Below the pieces are notes generated by a model that had not been told where the DNA came from, searched no databases, and saw only the letters and a list, made by a program, of their open reading frames with translations. Positions 52,418 to 60,950 of a stretch of DNA of 64,000 nt are shown here, in pieces. Source of the DNA: CAWCUU01 sp963798855 (GTDB lineage: Bacteria; Gemmatimonadota; Gemmatimonadetes; Longimicrobiales; RSA9); the NCBI GenBank assembly GCA_963798855.1, contig CAWCUU010000003.1:806001-870000 (forward strand). Reading direction: 5' to 3'. The first letter of the stretch is position 1, and each line of letters opens with the position of its first letter. A program made the translations under genes and the position numbers.

Positions 52418-52653
52418 ACCGCGCGGGCGCGGGCGCGGAGGACTCCGGGCGAGCGCGTGGTTGGAGCGCGGGCGTGAGCGGGCGGCGGGGCTCCGCATAA
52501 AAGGCGCGCCAATGTCTGGCTTTCTCCTACGAGGCACGCGGGTGTCTTCCGATTGTCCCCGCTCGGGTGGCGGGGCTCATTGGTAGCAATCCCGCGGCTC
52601 CCCGCCGGCCCTTTGGCGCGGACGGCCGAGCCGCCTCCCGAAGGAGGGCTACC

Positions 52654-54063
52654 ATGGACCCCGCCCCCGGACCGGTCTCACGACGTCGCTTCATGCGCAC
52701 CGCCGGCATACTCGGCGCCGGTCTCGTCGCCGGCTGCACCGACAGCCCGACGACTTATGATGCCCCTGTACGGCTCGCCCGATCCGGCGGCGGCAAGCCG
52801 ACGACGCGCAATCCTCTGCGGATCCCGACCGTACAGGCGCCTACAGGGACGCTGACGGCGGCGCCGGCGACGGTCGAGCTCGGCGGCGGCCGCAGCGCCG
52901 GCGTCTGGGCGTACAACGGGCAGTTCCCGGGGCCGACGCTGCAGCTCTCGACCGGAGGCACGAACACGATCCATCTCGTGAACGGCCTCGCCGAGCCGAC
53001 GATCACGCACTGGCACGGCATGCTCGTGAACGAGGCCAACGACGGCCATCCCAAGTTCGCCATCGCGCCGGACGGCACCTACGACTACAGCTACAACGTC
53101 AGCCAGCGCGCGACGCTGAACTGGTACCACCCGCACCCGCACATGCTGACCGGCGAGCAGGTCGCGATGGGGCTTGCCGGCGCCTTCATCATCCGCGACT
53201 CCGTGGAGGCGGGGCTCGGCCTTCCTGCCGGGCTGCCGTACGAGGTGCCGCTCATCGTGCGCGACGCCACCTTCGACCGCGCCGGCAACATGCTCTACAA
53301 GCCGCGCAGCGGCGGTTTCGATGGCGACACGCCGCTCGTGAACGGGACTCTGGACCCGACGTTCGCCGCGGACGCGGCGGTCTACCGCTTCCGAATCCTG
53401 AACGGCAGCAACGCCCGCATCTACCGCTTCGTCCTGAGCAGCGGCGACCCCTTCATCCTCATCGGCAACGACGGCGGGCTGCTGTCGGCCGCCAGCTCGC
53501 TGACCGAGATCAAGCTCGCCCCGGCCGAGCGCCTGGACGTGCTCGTGGATCTCAGGACACGCGGCGGGTCCACGCTCATGCTGCGCGACCTGAACACCGG
53601 CTGGGACCTGCTCGAGATCGTGGTCGGGAGCCGCGTGGTGAGCAATCTGACGATCCCGACGTCGCTGTCGACCATCACGCCGCTGGGGATCGCCACCGTG
53701 ACCCGCGACTTCAGCTTCGACGGCATGAGCAAGATCAACGGCAAGCTCTACGACGTGAACCGCATCGACTTCGAGGTCACGAAAGGCGTCACCGAGCTCT
53801 GGCGCTTCACGACCCGGGGCAACGCGCCGCACCCCGTCCACGTCCACGGCGCGTACTACCAGATCCAGTCGCGCGCCGGCGGGCGAGCCCAGGTCTTCCC
53901 CTGGGAAGCCGGCTGGAAGGACACCGTGCTGCTCGAGGACGGCGAGACCGTGGAGGTGCTGATCCGCTTCGACCACACGGCCGTCAGCGGGACCTACCTC
54001 ATCCACTGCCACAAGCTCGAGCACGAGGACATGGGCATGATGTCGAACTTCGACGTCTCCTGA
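52654..54063 (+). CDS. Multicopper oxidase (Tat-exported lipoprotein type)
   Basis: 469-aa multicopper oxidase, three cupredoxin domains. N-terminus RRRFMRTAGILGAGLVAGC combines a twin-arginine and a lipobox-like Cys. Copper motifs: ITHWHGML, NWYHPHPHMLTGEQ, APHPVHVHGAYY and YLIHCHKLEHEDMGMMSNFD, with type 1 Cys and axial Met. All trinuclear and T1 ligands are visible. ATG 52654 follows AAGGAGGG. Typical substrates are Cu(I), Mn(II) or phenolics, and its Met content is modest. Periplasmic. Confidence 0.94.
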   Translation: MDPAPGPVSRRRFMRTAGILGAGLVAGCTDSPTTYDAPVRLARSGGGKPTTRNPLRIPTVQAPTGTLTAAPATVELGGGRSAGVWAYNGQFPGPTLQLSTGGTNTIHLVNGLAEPTITHWHGMLVNEANDGHPKFAIAPDGTYDYSYNVSQRATLNWYHPHPHMLTGEQVAMGLAGAFIIRDSVEAGLGLPAGLPYEVPLIVRDATFDRAGNMLYKPRSGGFDGDTPLVNGTLDPTFAADAAVYRFRILNGSNARIYRFVLSSGDPFILIGNDGGLLSAASSLTEIKLAPAERLDVLVDLRTRGGSTLMLRDLNTGWDLLEIVVGSRVVSNLTIPTSLSTITPLGIATVTRDFSFDGMSKINGKLYDVNRIDFEVTKGVTELWRFTTRGNAPHPVHVHGAYYQIQSRAGGRAQVFPWEAGWKDTVLLEDGETVEVLIRFDHTAVSGTYLIHCHKLEHEDMGMMSNFDVS

Positions 54064-54305
54064 GACGACGCATCGACAGCGGGGGCCGTCCCGCCACCCG
54101 CGGGCGGCGCAGTCCCCGGGGAGCGATCGCATCCCCGGCCAGCCAATGTCCTCGGGGGCTATTGCGCCACGCCTGCGCAGCCCGCTTTCGCCGGGTGCTA
54201 TGGCGAGGATCTGGGCGGCGGTGGATTTTCGATCAGGTCGCCGCCCGGCGACCCCGGCTCGCGACTCGTGTGGTTGGTCTTTCCGCGGACGCGACAGGTA
54301 ACCGT

Positions 54306-54764
54306 CTACCGCTCCTCGCGCGACATCCGCGTGCTGGTGGAAGGGGAGGAGCTGACAGGCGACAATGTGCTCCCGGGGTTCGCGGTCGAGGTAGCAGAGC
54401 TGTTCCGGCTGTAGGCGTCGACCACGGCCTCCACGAACGCGCGGTCCGCGGGTGCCAGCTCGAGGCCCCGCAGCTCCTCGCGCGCGACCCAGCGCACCTC
54501 CTCGTGCTCGAGCGCCCGTGGCTCGCCGGAGACTTCCACCTCGACGAACGAGATCAGGAACTCCGAGCCCGGGTCGCGGTGCGCGAACACCGGCTCGCCG
54601 GCGGCGACGACCTCCAGTCCCAGCTCCTCGCGCAGCTCCCGCCTCGCCGCGTCCAGCCACGACTCGCCCGCCTCCACCTTGCCGCCCGGGAACTCCCACA
54701 GCCCGCCGTGCCGCTTGTGCAGGGCGCGGCGGCAGAGCAGGAAGCCTCCGTCGCGACGGATCAC
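54306..54764 (-). CDS. Nudix hydrolase, MutT-like
   Basis: 152-aa Nudix protein. The box is complete: GGKVEAGESWLDAARRELRE then ELGL. FLLCRRALHKRHGGLWEFPG and EHEEVRWVAREELRGLELAP match MutT (8-oxo-dGTP diphosphatase). GTG 54764 is the only in-frame start. A more usual N-terminus (…VLAAVIRRDGG) lies just upstream behind a TGA, so the true start may involve a further extra base. The last ~35 residues (Ser/Thr-rich) are probably out of family. No operon partner. Confidence 0.88.
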   Translation of the reverse strand: MIRRDGGFLLCRRALHKRHGGLWEFPGGKVEAGESWLDAARRELREELGLEVVAAGEPVFAHRDPGSEFLISFVEVEVSGEPRALEHEEVRWVAREELRGLELAPADRAFVEAVVDAYSRNSSATSTANPGSTLSPVSSSPSTSTRMSREER

Positions 54765-54921
54765 CGCGGCGAGGACGGGGGTGGCGGCGGTATCGGGCTG
54801 GGGAGACTGTCATCGGCATGCCGTCCTCAGAGGGAAACCCACGCTGCGCCCCGCGATCGCGGCATCACGGTCCGGAGATCGGTCGACGATGCGGTGCGTC
54901 CGGACCTGCCCGTGCCCGGCG

Positions 54922-55160
54922 CGGCAAAGTCCCCAACACTCGCAGCGCCGCGCAACCCGTGGGGAGTTGACCCCACCAGGCACGGCAAAGTCCCCAACAC
55001 TCGCAGCGCCGCGCAACCCGTGGGGAGTTGACCCCACCAGGCACGGCAAAGTCCCCAACACTCGCAGCGCCGCGCAACCCGTGGGGAGTTGACCCCACTA
55101 AGGAGCGGCAAACTCCGCAGCACTCGCCCCGCCGCGCAACCCGTGGGGAGTCGACCCCAC
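54922..55160. repeat. Four tandem 61-bp repeats with internal hairpin
   Basis: Units begin at 54922, 54983, 55044 and 55106 (period 61, 61, 62). Each runs CGGCAAAGTCCCCAACACTC, GCAGCGCCGCGCAACCC and then GTGGGG-AGTTGA-CCCCAC plus a short tail. The first three are essentially identical; the fourth is diverged. Each unit carries the GTGGGG/CCCCAC hairpin. The array lies between the Nudix gene and the VWA gene, noncoding in both directions. It is not CRISPR, as there are no unique spacers. Confidence 0.9.
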
Positions 55161-55226
55161 CGGCGAACCCGATCGTCGACGCTCGCGGGCGCCGGCCGGC
55201 ACCGGGCACAGCCCATGATGCGCCAC

Positions 55227-56510
55227 TCAGCTCCCGCCCCTCCGCTTCGACCGCGAGATCACATCCGACGAGCGCATCCGGCTCGTCGAGCTCGAGTAGG
55301 CGCGCTGGTAGAGGTACTTCGCGTCGGCCTCGCTGAGCATGACGCCGTCCTCCTCGAAGCGCTCGGCCATCGCGGCGAGGTCGTCGACCTCCTCGGCGAG
55401 CCGTTCGTCGCCGGCCGGCATCTCGGCGCGCAGCCGCCGCGACGTCGCCTCCAGGCACTTTCGCGCCTCGTCGAACTCGCCGCGATCGCGGTGCTCGAGC
55501 GCCTTCGTGCGCGCGTCCGCCGCTGCGAGCAGCAGCATCTCGCGACGCACCTCCGGGCTCACGACCGCGCCGCCCGCGAGCGAGGCGGTGATCGGCAGCC
55601 GCAGCTCGCGCCGCTCGACGCCCGCCGCGGACACCACGTCGGCCGTGACGACGAGCGTGGCGACGTCGACCGCCTCGTCGCCCTCCGACGCCGGCACGAG
55701 GAATTGCGCGAGCAGCGACTTCGGCTCGCGCGCGTACAGGTCGCCGAGGCTGAGTCGCCGACCGCCCTCGACGTCCGCCCCCGCGTAGGCGTGGTGGATC
55801 AGCGCTAGCGTCGCTCCCGCCGCGGGTCGCACCTCGACCTCGACGTTCTGCGCCGACAGCGCGAGCAGCCCGTCGATCTCGGCGCCGAAGACCTCCGTCG
55901 CCTGGTCAGCGTGCTCAATGTAGTACGTGCCGCCGAGTCCCGCGTCGGCCATCCCCCGCAGCAGCCGCTCGTTGTAGCCGTCGCCGAAGCCGATCGTCGT
56001 CGTGCCGACCCCCTCCCGCCCGGCCGTCGCGGCGAGTCCCACGAGCTGGTCGTGATCGACGATGCCCGCGTTCGCGAGACCGTCCGTCATCAGCAGCACG
56101 CGGTTCACGGCGCCGTCCCGACGATTGCGCGCGACCAGCTCCCGGCCCTTCAGCCACCCGCCGCTCAGGTTCGTCGAGCCGCCCGGCCGGATCGCCTGGA
56201 TGGCGTGGGTCAGCCCCGCCTGCTCTCCGCCGGTCCCCGGCTCCGCCACCGTGCGAACTTCGTCGTCGTAGGCGACGACGCTCACGACGTCCTCGGGCGC
56301 GAGCCGTCGCACGAGCTGCACCGCCGCCTCCTTCGCGGCCTCGAGCTTCTCGCCCGCCATCGACCCCGACCGGTCCAGCACGAGCGACAGGTTCAGCGGT
56401 GCGCGCCGATCGCCCGGAGGCGCCTCGCCCTCGAGCCGCAGCAGCACGTGCACGACGTGCTCGGTGCCGCCCTCGGCGGGCTGATGGTCCAGGTAGATCG
56501 TCGTCTTCAT
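55227..56510 (-). CDS. VWA-domain protein (metal-ion-dependent adhesion-like)
   Basis: 427-aa von Willebrand factor A protein. MIDAS residues are visible in LNLSLVLDRSGSMAGEKLEA (DxSxS), RPGGSTNLSGGWLKG (Thr) and VLLMTDGLANAGI (Asp). After VWA come beta-rich (VEVEVRPAAGATLALIHHAY) and helical (RREMLLLAAADARTKALEHR, CLEATSRRLRAEMP) regions. No signal peptide, so cytoplasmic. Such stand-alone VWA proteins often partner chaperone ATPases, but none is adjacent. A small acidic protein is encoded directly upstream. Confidence 0.9.
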   Translation of the reverse strand: MKTTIYLDHQPAEGGTEHVVHVLLRLEGEAPPGDRRAPLNLSLVLDRSGSMAGEKLEAAKEAAVQLVRRLAPEDVVSVVAYDDEVRTVAEPGTGGEQAGLTHAIQAIRPGGSTNLSGGWLKGRELVARNRRDGAVNRVLLMTDGLANAGIVDHDQLVGLAATAGREGVGTTTIGFGDGYNERLLRGMADAGLGGTYYIEHADQATEVFGAEIDGLLALSAQNVEVEVRPAAGATLALIHHAYAGADVEGGRRLSLGDLYAREPKSLLAQFLVPASEGDEAVDVATLVVTADVVSAAGVERRELRLPITASLAGGAVVSPEVRREMLLLAAADARTKALEHRDRGEFDEARKCLEATSRRLRAEMPAGDERLAEEVDDLAAMAERFEEDGVMLSEADAKYLYQRAYSSSTSRMRSSDVISRSKRRGGS

Positions 56511-56606
56511 GGCGTGCCTCCTCGCGTGCGCTGCGTTTCGCCGCAGGTGTGTCCGGCGGGCGAGGATGAAGGTACGTCGGGGATCTGACAGCGCGCCGGG
56601 AAGGCG

Positions 56607-56786
56607 TCATCCGGCAGCATCGTCGAGGTCCTCCCCCTCATCGCGCTCCTCCCCATCGAGCAGCGCGAGGTCGAACGGATCCAGCTCCCCGCGCTCGAGG
56701 TCATCGTAGAAGTCGTCGAGGTCGGCGTCGTCGCGATCAATGTCTTCCGCCTCGTCGCGATCAATGTCGTCCGCGTCGTCGGTCAT
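56607..56786 (-). CDS. 59-aa highly acidic small protein
   Basis: Short frame ATG 56786 to TGA 56607: MTDDADDIDRDEAEDIDRDD, then ADLDDFYDDLERGELDPFDL and ALLDGEERDEGEDLDDAAG. About half the residues are Asp or Glu, and DDIDRDEAEDIDRDD contains an internal duplication (DNA repeat ACATTGATCGCGACGA). The ATG is preceded by GGAAGGTGAGGC. It lies 97 nt upstream of the VWA gene on the same strand. Possible Ca-binding or DNA-mimic-like acidic peptide; no family recognised. Confidence 0.5.
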   Translation of the reverse strand: MTDDADDIDRDEAEDIDRDDADLDDFYDDLERGELDPFDLALLDGEERDEGEDLDDAAG

Positions 56787-56958
56787 GCCTCACCTTCCGC
56801 GTTCGGAGAAAGCCGCCGAGGCCCGGCGGTGCCGGGGCTCCGGGCGGCGCATCGTCCAATGATGGCGGGTCACTCTGACAGCGAGATCACCCGCGCGGCC
56901 GGCGACGCGAGGTGCGATGTCCTTGTTCCCGCCCCCGGCCGCCTCTAGACTGAGGATC

Positions 56959-57885
56959 GTGCACAGCCGACCGACCACCCAGCACACGTTCTCCCGCCGG
57001 AGCTTCCTGGCGTTCGTGGGTGCCGTTCCGGCGTTGCTGGCCGCCCGGCGCTTTCCCCGCGAGGAGGCCGGCTCGCGCCACACCATCCGATCGGCATCAC
57101 ACCCGATCGGAATCGAGCTCTACTCCGTCCGAAACGAGCTCGCGCGCGATCTGCCCGCCACGCTGCGCGCCATATCGCGAATCGGCTATCCGGTGGTCGA
57201 GTTCTATGCCCCCTACTTCGACTGGACCTTCTCCCACGCCAAGGAGGTCCGATCGTTGATGGACGACCTCGGACTGCGCTGTCACTCGACGCACAATGCC
57301 TTCCCCGCCTTGAGCCCCGGAACGACGATGGCCAAGGCGATCGAGCTCAACCAGATCCTCGGGTCGCGCTACATCATCCTCGCCAGCCCCCCGGACGGTA
57401 CCCGATCCGGCGACGACTGGAAGCGGCTCGCCGCCCGGCTCACCACCGCCCTCGATGAGCTCCGTCCCCATGGCCTCCTGGCCGGGTATCACAACCACGA
57501 CGCCGAATGGGCCGAGCTGCCCGGATCCGACCAGCGAATCCTGGAATTCCTCGCCGCCAACACACCGGACGACTTCGCCCTCCAGCTCGACGTCGGCACC
57601 TGCATGGAAGCCGGAGCCGATCCCGTCGCCTGGATCCGCTCCCATCCCGGACGCATCAGGAGCGTGCACCTCAAGGACTGGGCGCCGCCAACCGCCTCCG
57701 GCAATGGTGGCTACCGGGTGCTGTTCGGCGAGGGAATCGCGCCGTGGAAGGACATCATCGCGGCCCTCGAATCGACCGGAGGCGTCGAGTACTACCTCAT
57801 GGAGCAGGAAGGCAGCCGCTTCTCCGAGCTCGAAACCGCCGCGCGCTGCCTCGACTCCTGGAAGAAGCTCCGCGGCCCATCCTGA
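56959..57885 (+). CDS. Exported sugar phosphate isomerase/epimerase-like TIM barrel protein
   Basis: 308-aa protein with a Tat-like signal (FSRRSFLAFVGAVPALLAAR) followed by an AP-endonuclease-2/xylose-isomerase-like barrel: IGIELYSVRNELARDLPATL, ISRIGYPVVEFYAPY, HSTHNAFPALSPGTTMAKAI, LLAGYHNHDAEWAELPGSDQ, ALQLDVGTCMEAGADPVAWI and IRSVHLKDWAPP. Metal ligands (E, D, H, E) fit the family. GTG 56959 with AGGA is preferred; ATG-like starts further upstream (56917) are possible. Exported members act on sugars or inositols. Confidence 0.88.
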   Translation: MHSRPTTQHTFSRRSFLAFVGAVPALLAARRFPREEAGSRHTIRSASHPIGIELYSVRNELARDLPATLRAISRIGYPVVEFYAPYFDWTFSHAKEVRSLMDDLGLRCHSTHNAFPALSPGTTMAKAIELNQILGSRYIILASPPDGTRSGDDWKRLAARLTTALDELRPHGLLAGYHNHDAEWAELPGSDQRILEFLAANTPDDFALQLDVGTCMEAGADPVAWIRSHPGRIRSVHLKDWAPPTASGNGGYRVLFGEGIAPWKDIIAALESTGGVEYYLMEQEGSRFSELETAARCLDSWKKLRGPS

Positions 57886-57897
57886 ACCCGAAGCGCC

Positions 57898-57990
57898 CCG
57901 GCGGAGCCGCGCCCCGCCGCAGGCGACGCCCCGCAGTCCGCGCCCCGCCGCAGGTGGCGCCCCGGGGTCCGCGCCCGCCGCAGGCGTGCC
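57898..57990. repeat. Short GC repeats after the epimerase gene
   Basis: Three imperfect copies of a ~30-bp unit built around GCGCCCCGCCGCAGGCG / CCCGCCGCAGG between the epimerase stop and the SWIM-gene stop. They are convergent and noncoding. They may act as a terminator through self-pairing. Confidence 0.5.
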
Positions 57991-58001
57991 CGGCGACGCC
58001 G

Positions 58002-58386
58002 TCACGCCGCCTCGATGCCCTCCGGCAAACCGTCGCCGCCCGCGAGCGCCGCCTTCAGCCGCCGCGCGTGGCTGCACGCACCGCGGTACTCGAAGCCCGG
58101 GCACGAGCACTCGACGTCGCCCGCCGGATCCACGATCAGGTCGTAGGCCGTCCCGCGCCCCGACGTGCTCTCGGCGACGTACCGCTTCGGCTCCGGCCCC
58201 GCGAGCGCCGCAGTACCGCAGCGCCCGGCGCATCGCCTCGCTGACCGGGCCGGAAAGCGCGGACCCCGACGTGCCCTCGAAGCCGGAGGCCGCGGCGGAG
58301 CCCGAGGCGGCCCCCGCCTCGACCTGGTGCGGGAACAGCCCCGTCGCAATGTGCTCCGGAGAGGTGTGCTTCGGTACTGGCTGCAT
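58002..58386 (-). CDS. SWIM-type zinc-finger small protein, one frameshift
   Basis: Gene of about 128 codons. The ATG at 58386 gives MQPVPKHTSPEHIATGLFPH and SGPVSEAMRRALRYC in one frame. After a +1 shift near 58210 the second frame continues PKRYVAESTSGRGTAYDLIV, DVECSCPGFEYRGACSHARR and LKAALAGGDG. The C-x-C-x9-C-x-H arrangement is a SWIM finger, used in DNA or protein contacts. The span is not a multiple of three, consistent with one extra base. Frame 1 could otherwise be an unrelated small gene. Confidence 0.75.
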
Positions 58387-58434
58387 GCCTGCCTCCGCTC
58401 GGTAGGGCCGCAGAAGGCTCCGCCCGGGCGGGAC

Positions 58435-58461
58435 AAAAAAATCCCGCAGCCGGGCTGCGGG
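58435..58461 (-). terminator. Intrinsic terminator (minus strand)
   Basis: CCCGCAGC-CGG-GCTGCGGG (58443-58461) is a perfect 8-bp stem; on the minus strand it is followed by a run of seven T. This is the clearest factor-independent terminator of the window. It should end transcription coming from the RES/Xre toxin-antitoxin operon, just before the SWIM gene promoter. The intervening 58462-58716 has a GTG-started 77-codon frame overlapping the toxin stop but no recognisable protein character; no tRNA or known ncRNA was recognised there. Confidence 0.8.
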
Positions 58462-58716
58462 TCGCGACTGCGGATCTCGCACGCCTTTAGTCCCCTGTTC
58501 GCCCCGTTCGGAGCCGGGCCGGGCCAAGTAGCGGCCGTAACTGCCCACCCGTTCGCGTCCGCGGAGGGCGCGGTTTGTAGACTACCGTCGGGACGACGTC
58601 GCGGCAACCGCGCCGCCGGCTCGGGTGGTTGTGACGCGACTGCTGCCCCTGCCGCGCCTGCTCCACGATAGCGCGAGCCTCTGACAGCGACCCGCCCGAA
58701 CGTCCCAGTGGGATCT

Positions 58717-59307
58717 TCACTCCGGGTCCCGCTGCTCCCCCAGCCCGATGTCGCTCCACGACACCGCACCCCTCCAGCCACCGAGCGGCAGCGGCTCGGG
58801 CCACACCGGCCGCGCCAGCGACCGGCGTGTCGCGGGAAACCAGGCCAGCTCACGGGCTTCCCCGAGCCGATCCGCCGCGGAGCGGCACCACACGCCGCGG
58901 AGCCGCGCCTCGCGGACGCGCTCGCCGACCGCCTGACACGCGGCCCGTGGGACTTCCTGCCCGTCGCCCCCGAGCGGGTAGGTCGTCGGGAGCCCCAGGG
59001 CCTCGAGCCCCACCGAGCTCACCGCGTCCGCCACGCGCTGCGCGCGCGGCAGCGTCGCTGCGACGAGCACGAACGCCCCGTCATCGAGGTCCTCGGGGCG
59101 GACCGGCGACCCCGCGAGCAGGCGCTCGAGCTGGAGCCGCGCCGTGACGACATCGCCGTTCAGGTACAGCGTGGGGAACGAGTCGGGAGGGTTCCAGCGC
59201 CCGCCCGCCATCCTGGCGAACGACGTGTCCAGCGGGTCGGCCCAGTCCGGATCGGCGACGCGAAGCCAGACGCGGCCGTCCGGCAGGCGGACCGCGCGCG
59301 GCTTCAA
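58717..59307 (-). CDS. RES-family NAD+-degrading toxin
   Basis: 196-aa RES-domain protein. RVWLRVADPDWADPLDTSFA, GGRWNPPDSFPTLYLNGDVV and ARLQLERLLAG are the RES signature; the Arg/Tyr/Glu/Ser NAD+-phosphorolase residues are consistent. RES toxins deplete cellular NAD+. It starts with a weak TTG at 59307 overlapping the antitoxin stop (TTGA), which would keep toxin output below antitoxin. It is longer than typical ~150-aa RES toxins at the C-terminus. Paired with the upstream Xre antitoxin. Confidence 0.85.
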   Translation of the reverse strand: MKPRAVRLPDGRVWLRVADPDWADPLDTSFARMAGGRWNPPDSFPTLYLNGDVVTARLQLERLLAGSPVRPEDLDDGAFVLVAATLPRAQRVADAVSSVGLEALGLPTTYPLGGDGQEVPRAACQAVGERVREARLRGVWCRSAADRLGEARELAWFPATRRSLARPVWPEPLPLGGWRGAVSWSDIGLGEQRDPE

Positions 59308-59732
59308 GGCTGGATGCGCCGCAGATCGAACATCGAGCGTACCGCCTCCAGCACCTCGCCGTGCCGCCCCGCGTACGCGAGATCCAGCAGCGACCGGCCG
59401 CCGAGCCCCTCCGCCGGCCGCCGCACGACGGCCGCGATCCGCTCCCGCTTCACGCGCCGATCCAGCACGTCGGTCGCGGCGGCGAGATCCGCGAGGGCGG
59501 GACCGCGATCGGCCGGCACGCCGGCCCTGCGCCACTTCGACAGCGCCTGTCGGCTGACGTCGAACGCCCGCGCCGCATCGCTCGCGCTGAGTCCCCACAG
59601 CGCGATGAAGCGCTCCAGCGGCTCCGCCCGCAGGCGCCTGTCGAGGTCGTCCGTGAGCGCCCGGAGCCAGCCTTCGTCCGGGGCCTCGGCGACCAGCGCC
59701 TCGGCCGCGTCGTGGGGTGTGCGTCCGCTCAT
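59304..59732 (-). CDS. Xre/MbcA/ParS-type antitoxin
   Basis: 142-aa antitoxin. Central helix-turn-helix LWGLSASDAARAFDVSRQAL, SKWRRAGVPADRGPALADLA and a C-terminal toxin-binding region of the ParS/MbcA type (GGRSLLDLAYAGRHGEVLEA, VRSMFDLRRIQP). The ATG at 59732 is chosen because upstream in-frame codons read as noise. It lies directly before the RES toxin with a TTGA overlap and probably autorepresses the operon. Confidence 0.85.
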   Translation of the reverse strand: MSGRTPHDAAEALVAEAPDEGWLRALTDDLDRRLRAEPLERFIALWGLSASDAARAFDVSRQALSKWRRAGVPADRGPALADLAAATDVLDRRVKRERIAAVVRRPAEGLGGRSLLDLAYAGRHGEVLEAVRSMFDLRRIQP

Positions 59733-59892
59733 GGTCGCGCTCCTGAATCCGGTCTTCCTGCTGAAATTTCGCCGGAACGCAACCAAATGTCAACCTGACG
59801 CGGCGCGCCACTGCGTGCTCCGGGCGACGATCCTTCCATCACCAGCACAATCTTCCCCGTCGAAGCCGCGAGGGTAACGCCGGACACCATCC

Positions 59893-60216
59893 TCACGACC
59901 TCAGCCGAACCAGAAACCCTCCGCCATCGAGATCCGGCCCCCATTCCGCCACTTCGGAGAACCGACCGGACTCGAGAAGCCCCCGCACGAGACCGCGCAG
60001 CACCGGCCGCCCGCTGGATCGCCGCCCCTTGCCCGTTATCAGGTGGATCAGCCCACCCGGATGCCGCCGATGCGCCCCGCCGAGAAAGCGTTCGACGGCG
60101 ACGCGGGCTTCGGTCGCGGTGAGCCCGTGCAGGTCCAGCGTGTGGTCGATCGGCCCGTCGAGCGGCTCGAACGGGTCGCGATACGGCTCGGTCCTGCGTC
60201 GCCGGCGGGGACTCAT
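59893..60216 (-). CDS. Smr-domain protein
   Basis: 107-aa stand-alone Smr (MutS2-like) nuclease domain: IDHTLDLHGLTATEARVAVE (DLHG), FLGGAHRRHPGGLIHLITGK and GRRSSGRPVLRGLVRGLL. The basic N-terminus MSPRRRRRTEPYRDPFEP is typical. Smr domains nick DNA or RNA structures. The upstream 326-nt gap (60217-60542) has an AT-rich patch near 60320-60375 (GTTATAGCACAACGATTTAT) that may hold its promoter; nothing else is recognised in that gap. Confidence 0.92.
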   Translation of the reverse strand: MSPRRRRRTEPYRDPFEPLDGPIDHTLDLHGLTATEARVAVERFLGGAHRRHPGGLIHLITGKGRRSSGRPVLRGLVRGLLESGRFSEVAEWGPDLDGGGFLVRLRS

Positions 60217-60542
60217 GGCCGGGGGAAGGTGCTCGGCATCACGGGCGGATCAGGCGAAGAGCGCGAGGCGGAGGCGGAGGTCGTGGTCGATGAGCATGCC
60301 CCCCCGCAACCGGTTTGCATCGTCAACTACCCTGAGACTGTACAACGCGTTATAGCACAACGATTTATGTGCGAAGACGATGATTGACCCGGTTAAACAC
60401 GTGCGGTTACCTACGGTCCGAAACTCGAAGCGGTCGAGGAGTCGGGGCTCCCCGTGGCGCTCCCAGTCGCCATCGACGCTTCCCCAGGAAAGCTTTCGAC
60501 GTGCGATCCAGCTTCATCGGCCGGGAGCATGGCCAGGACCGC

Positions 60543-60950
60543 TCACGCGATCCGCTCCTGCTTCAGCTCCGGAACGTTTTCGAGCTCCGGGTCGCAGTGG
60601 ACGAGGACGGCGTCACGCTCGAGCGCGGTGGCCGCGATCCAGGCAACCGCCACCGAGAGGCCGCCGGCCGACTTGAGCCGGGCCGCCCGATCGAGGATCC
60701 CGGGCTCGCAGCTCACCCACTCGACCGGGAACGATTCCACCAGACGCACCGCATCGCGCGCGGAAGCCTCACCCTCCTCGCGCCACACGAGGTACAGCAG
60801 CTCCATCCGCGTCATGAACGAGAGGAGCGCGATCACCCGGCCCTGCTCCGCCTCGCCGAGCAGACGCTCCACTCCATCCGCGCCGGCCTCGTCGCCCCGC
60901 AGCGCCAGCAGGGCGGAGGTGTCCAGAAGTCGAACGGACGGAGCCGTCAT
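60543..60950 (-). CDS. PIN-domain toxin (VapC-like)
   Basis: 135-aa PIN ribonuclease. VRLLDTSALLALRGDEAGAD gives the first acidic residue. LSFMTRMELLYLVWREEGEA gives the second, in the position of the VapC S-x-x-T/E-E motif. SVAVAWIAATALERDAVLVH, CDPELENV supplies the C-terminal Asp. The start ATG 60950 overlaps the AbrB-type antitoxin stop (ATGA). Cleavage target unknown. Confidence 0.88.
   Translation of the reverse strand: MTAPSVRLLDTSALLALRGDEAGADGVERLLGEAEQGRVIALLSFMTRMELLYLVWREEGEASARDAVRLVESFPVEWVSCEPGILDRAARLKSAGGLSVAVAWIAATALERDAVLVHCDPELENVPELKQERIA

Noticed and set aside
52678..54819. 713-codon minus-strand frame opposite the multicopper oxidase
   Set aside because: Composition-driven antisense frame; the plus strand encodes a complete oxidase with all copper motifs.
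54922..55160. CRISPR or VNTR-coded protein
   Set aside because: 61-bp units are contiguous without spacers; frames through the array are not maintained, since 61 is not a multiple of three.
58462..58716. Third gene of the RES/Xre operon (GTG start overlapping the toxin stop, 77 codons) or a structured RNA
   Set aside because: The product is Arg/Gly-rich without protein-like pattern, and no tRNA, tmRNA or RNase P motif was found; left as intergenic with a terminator.
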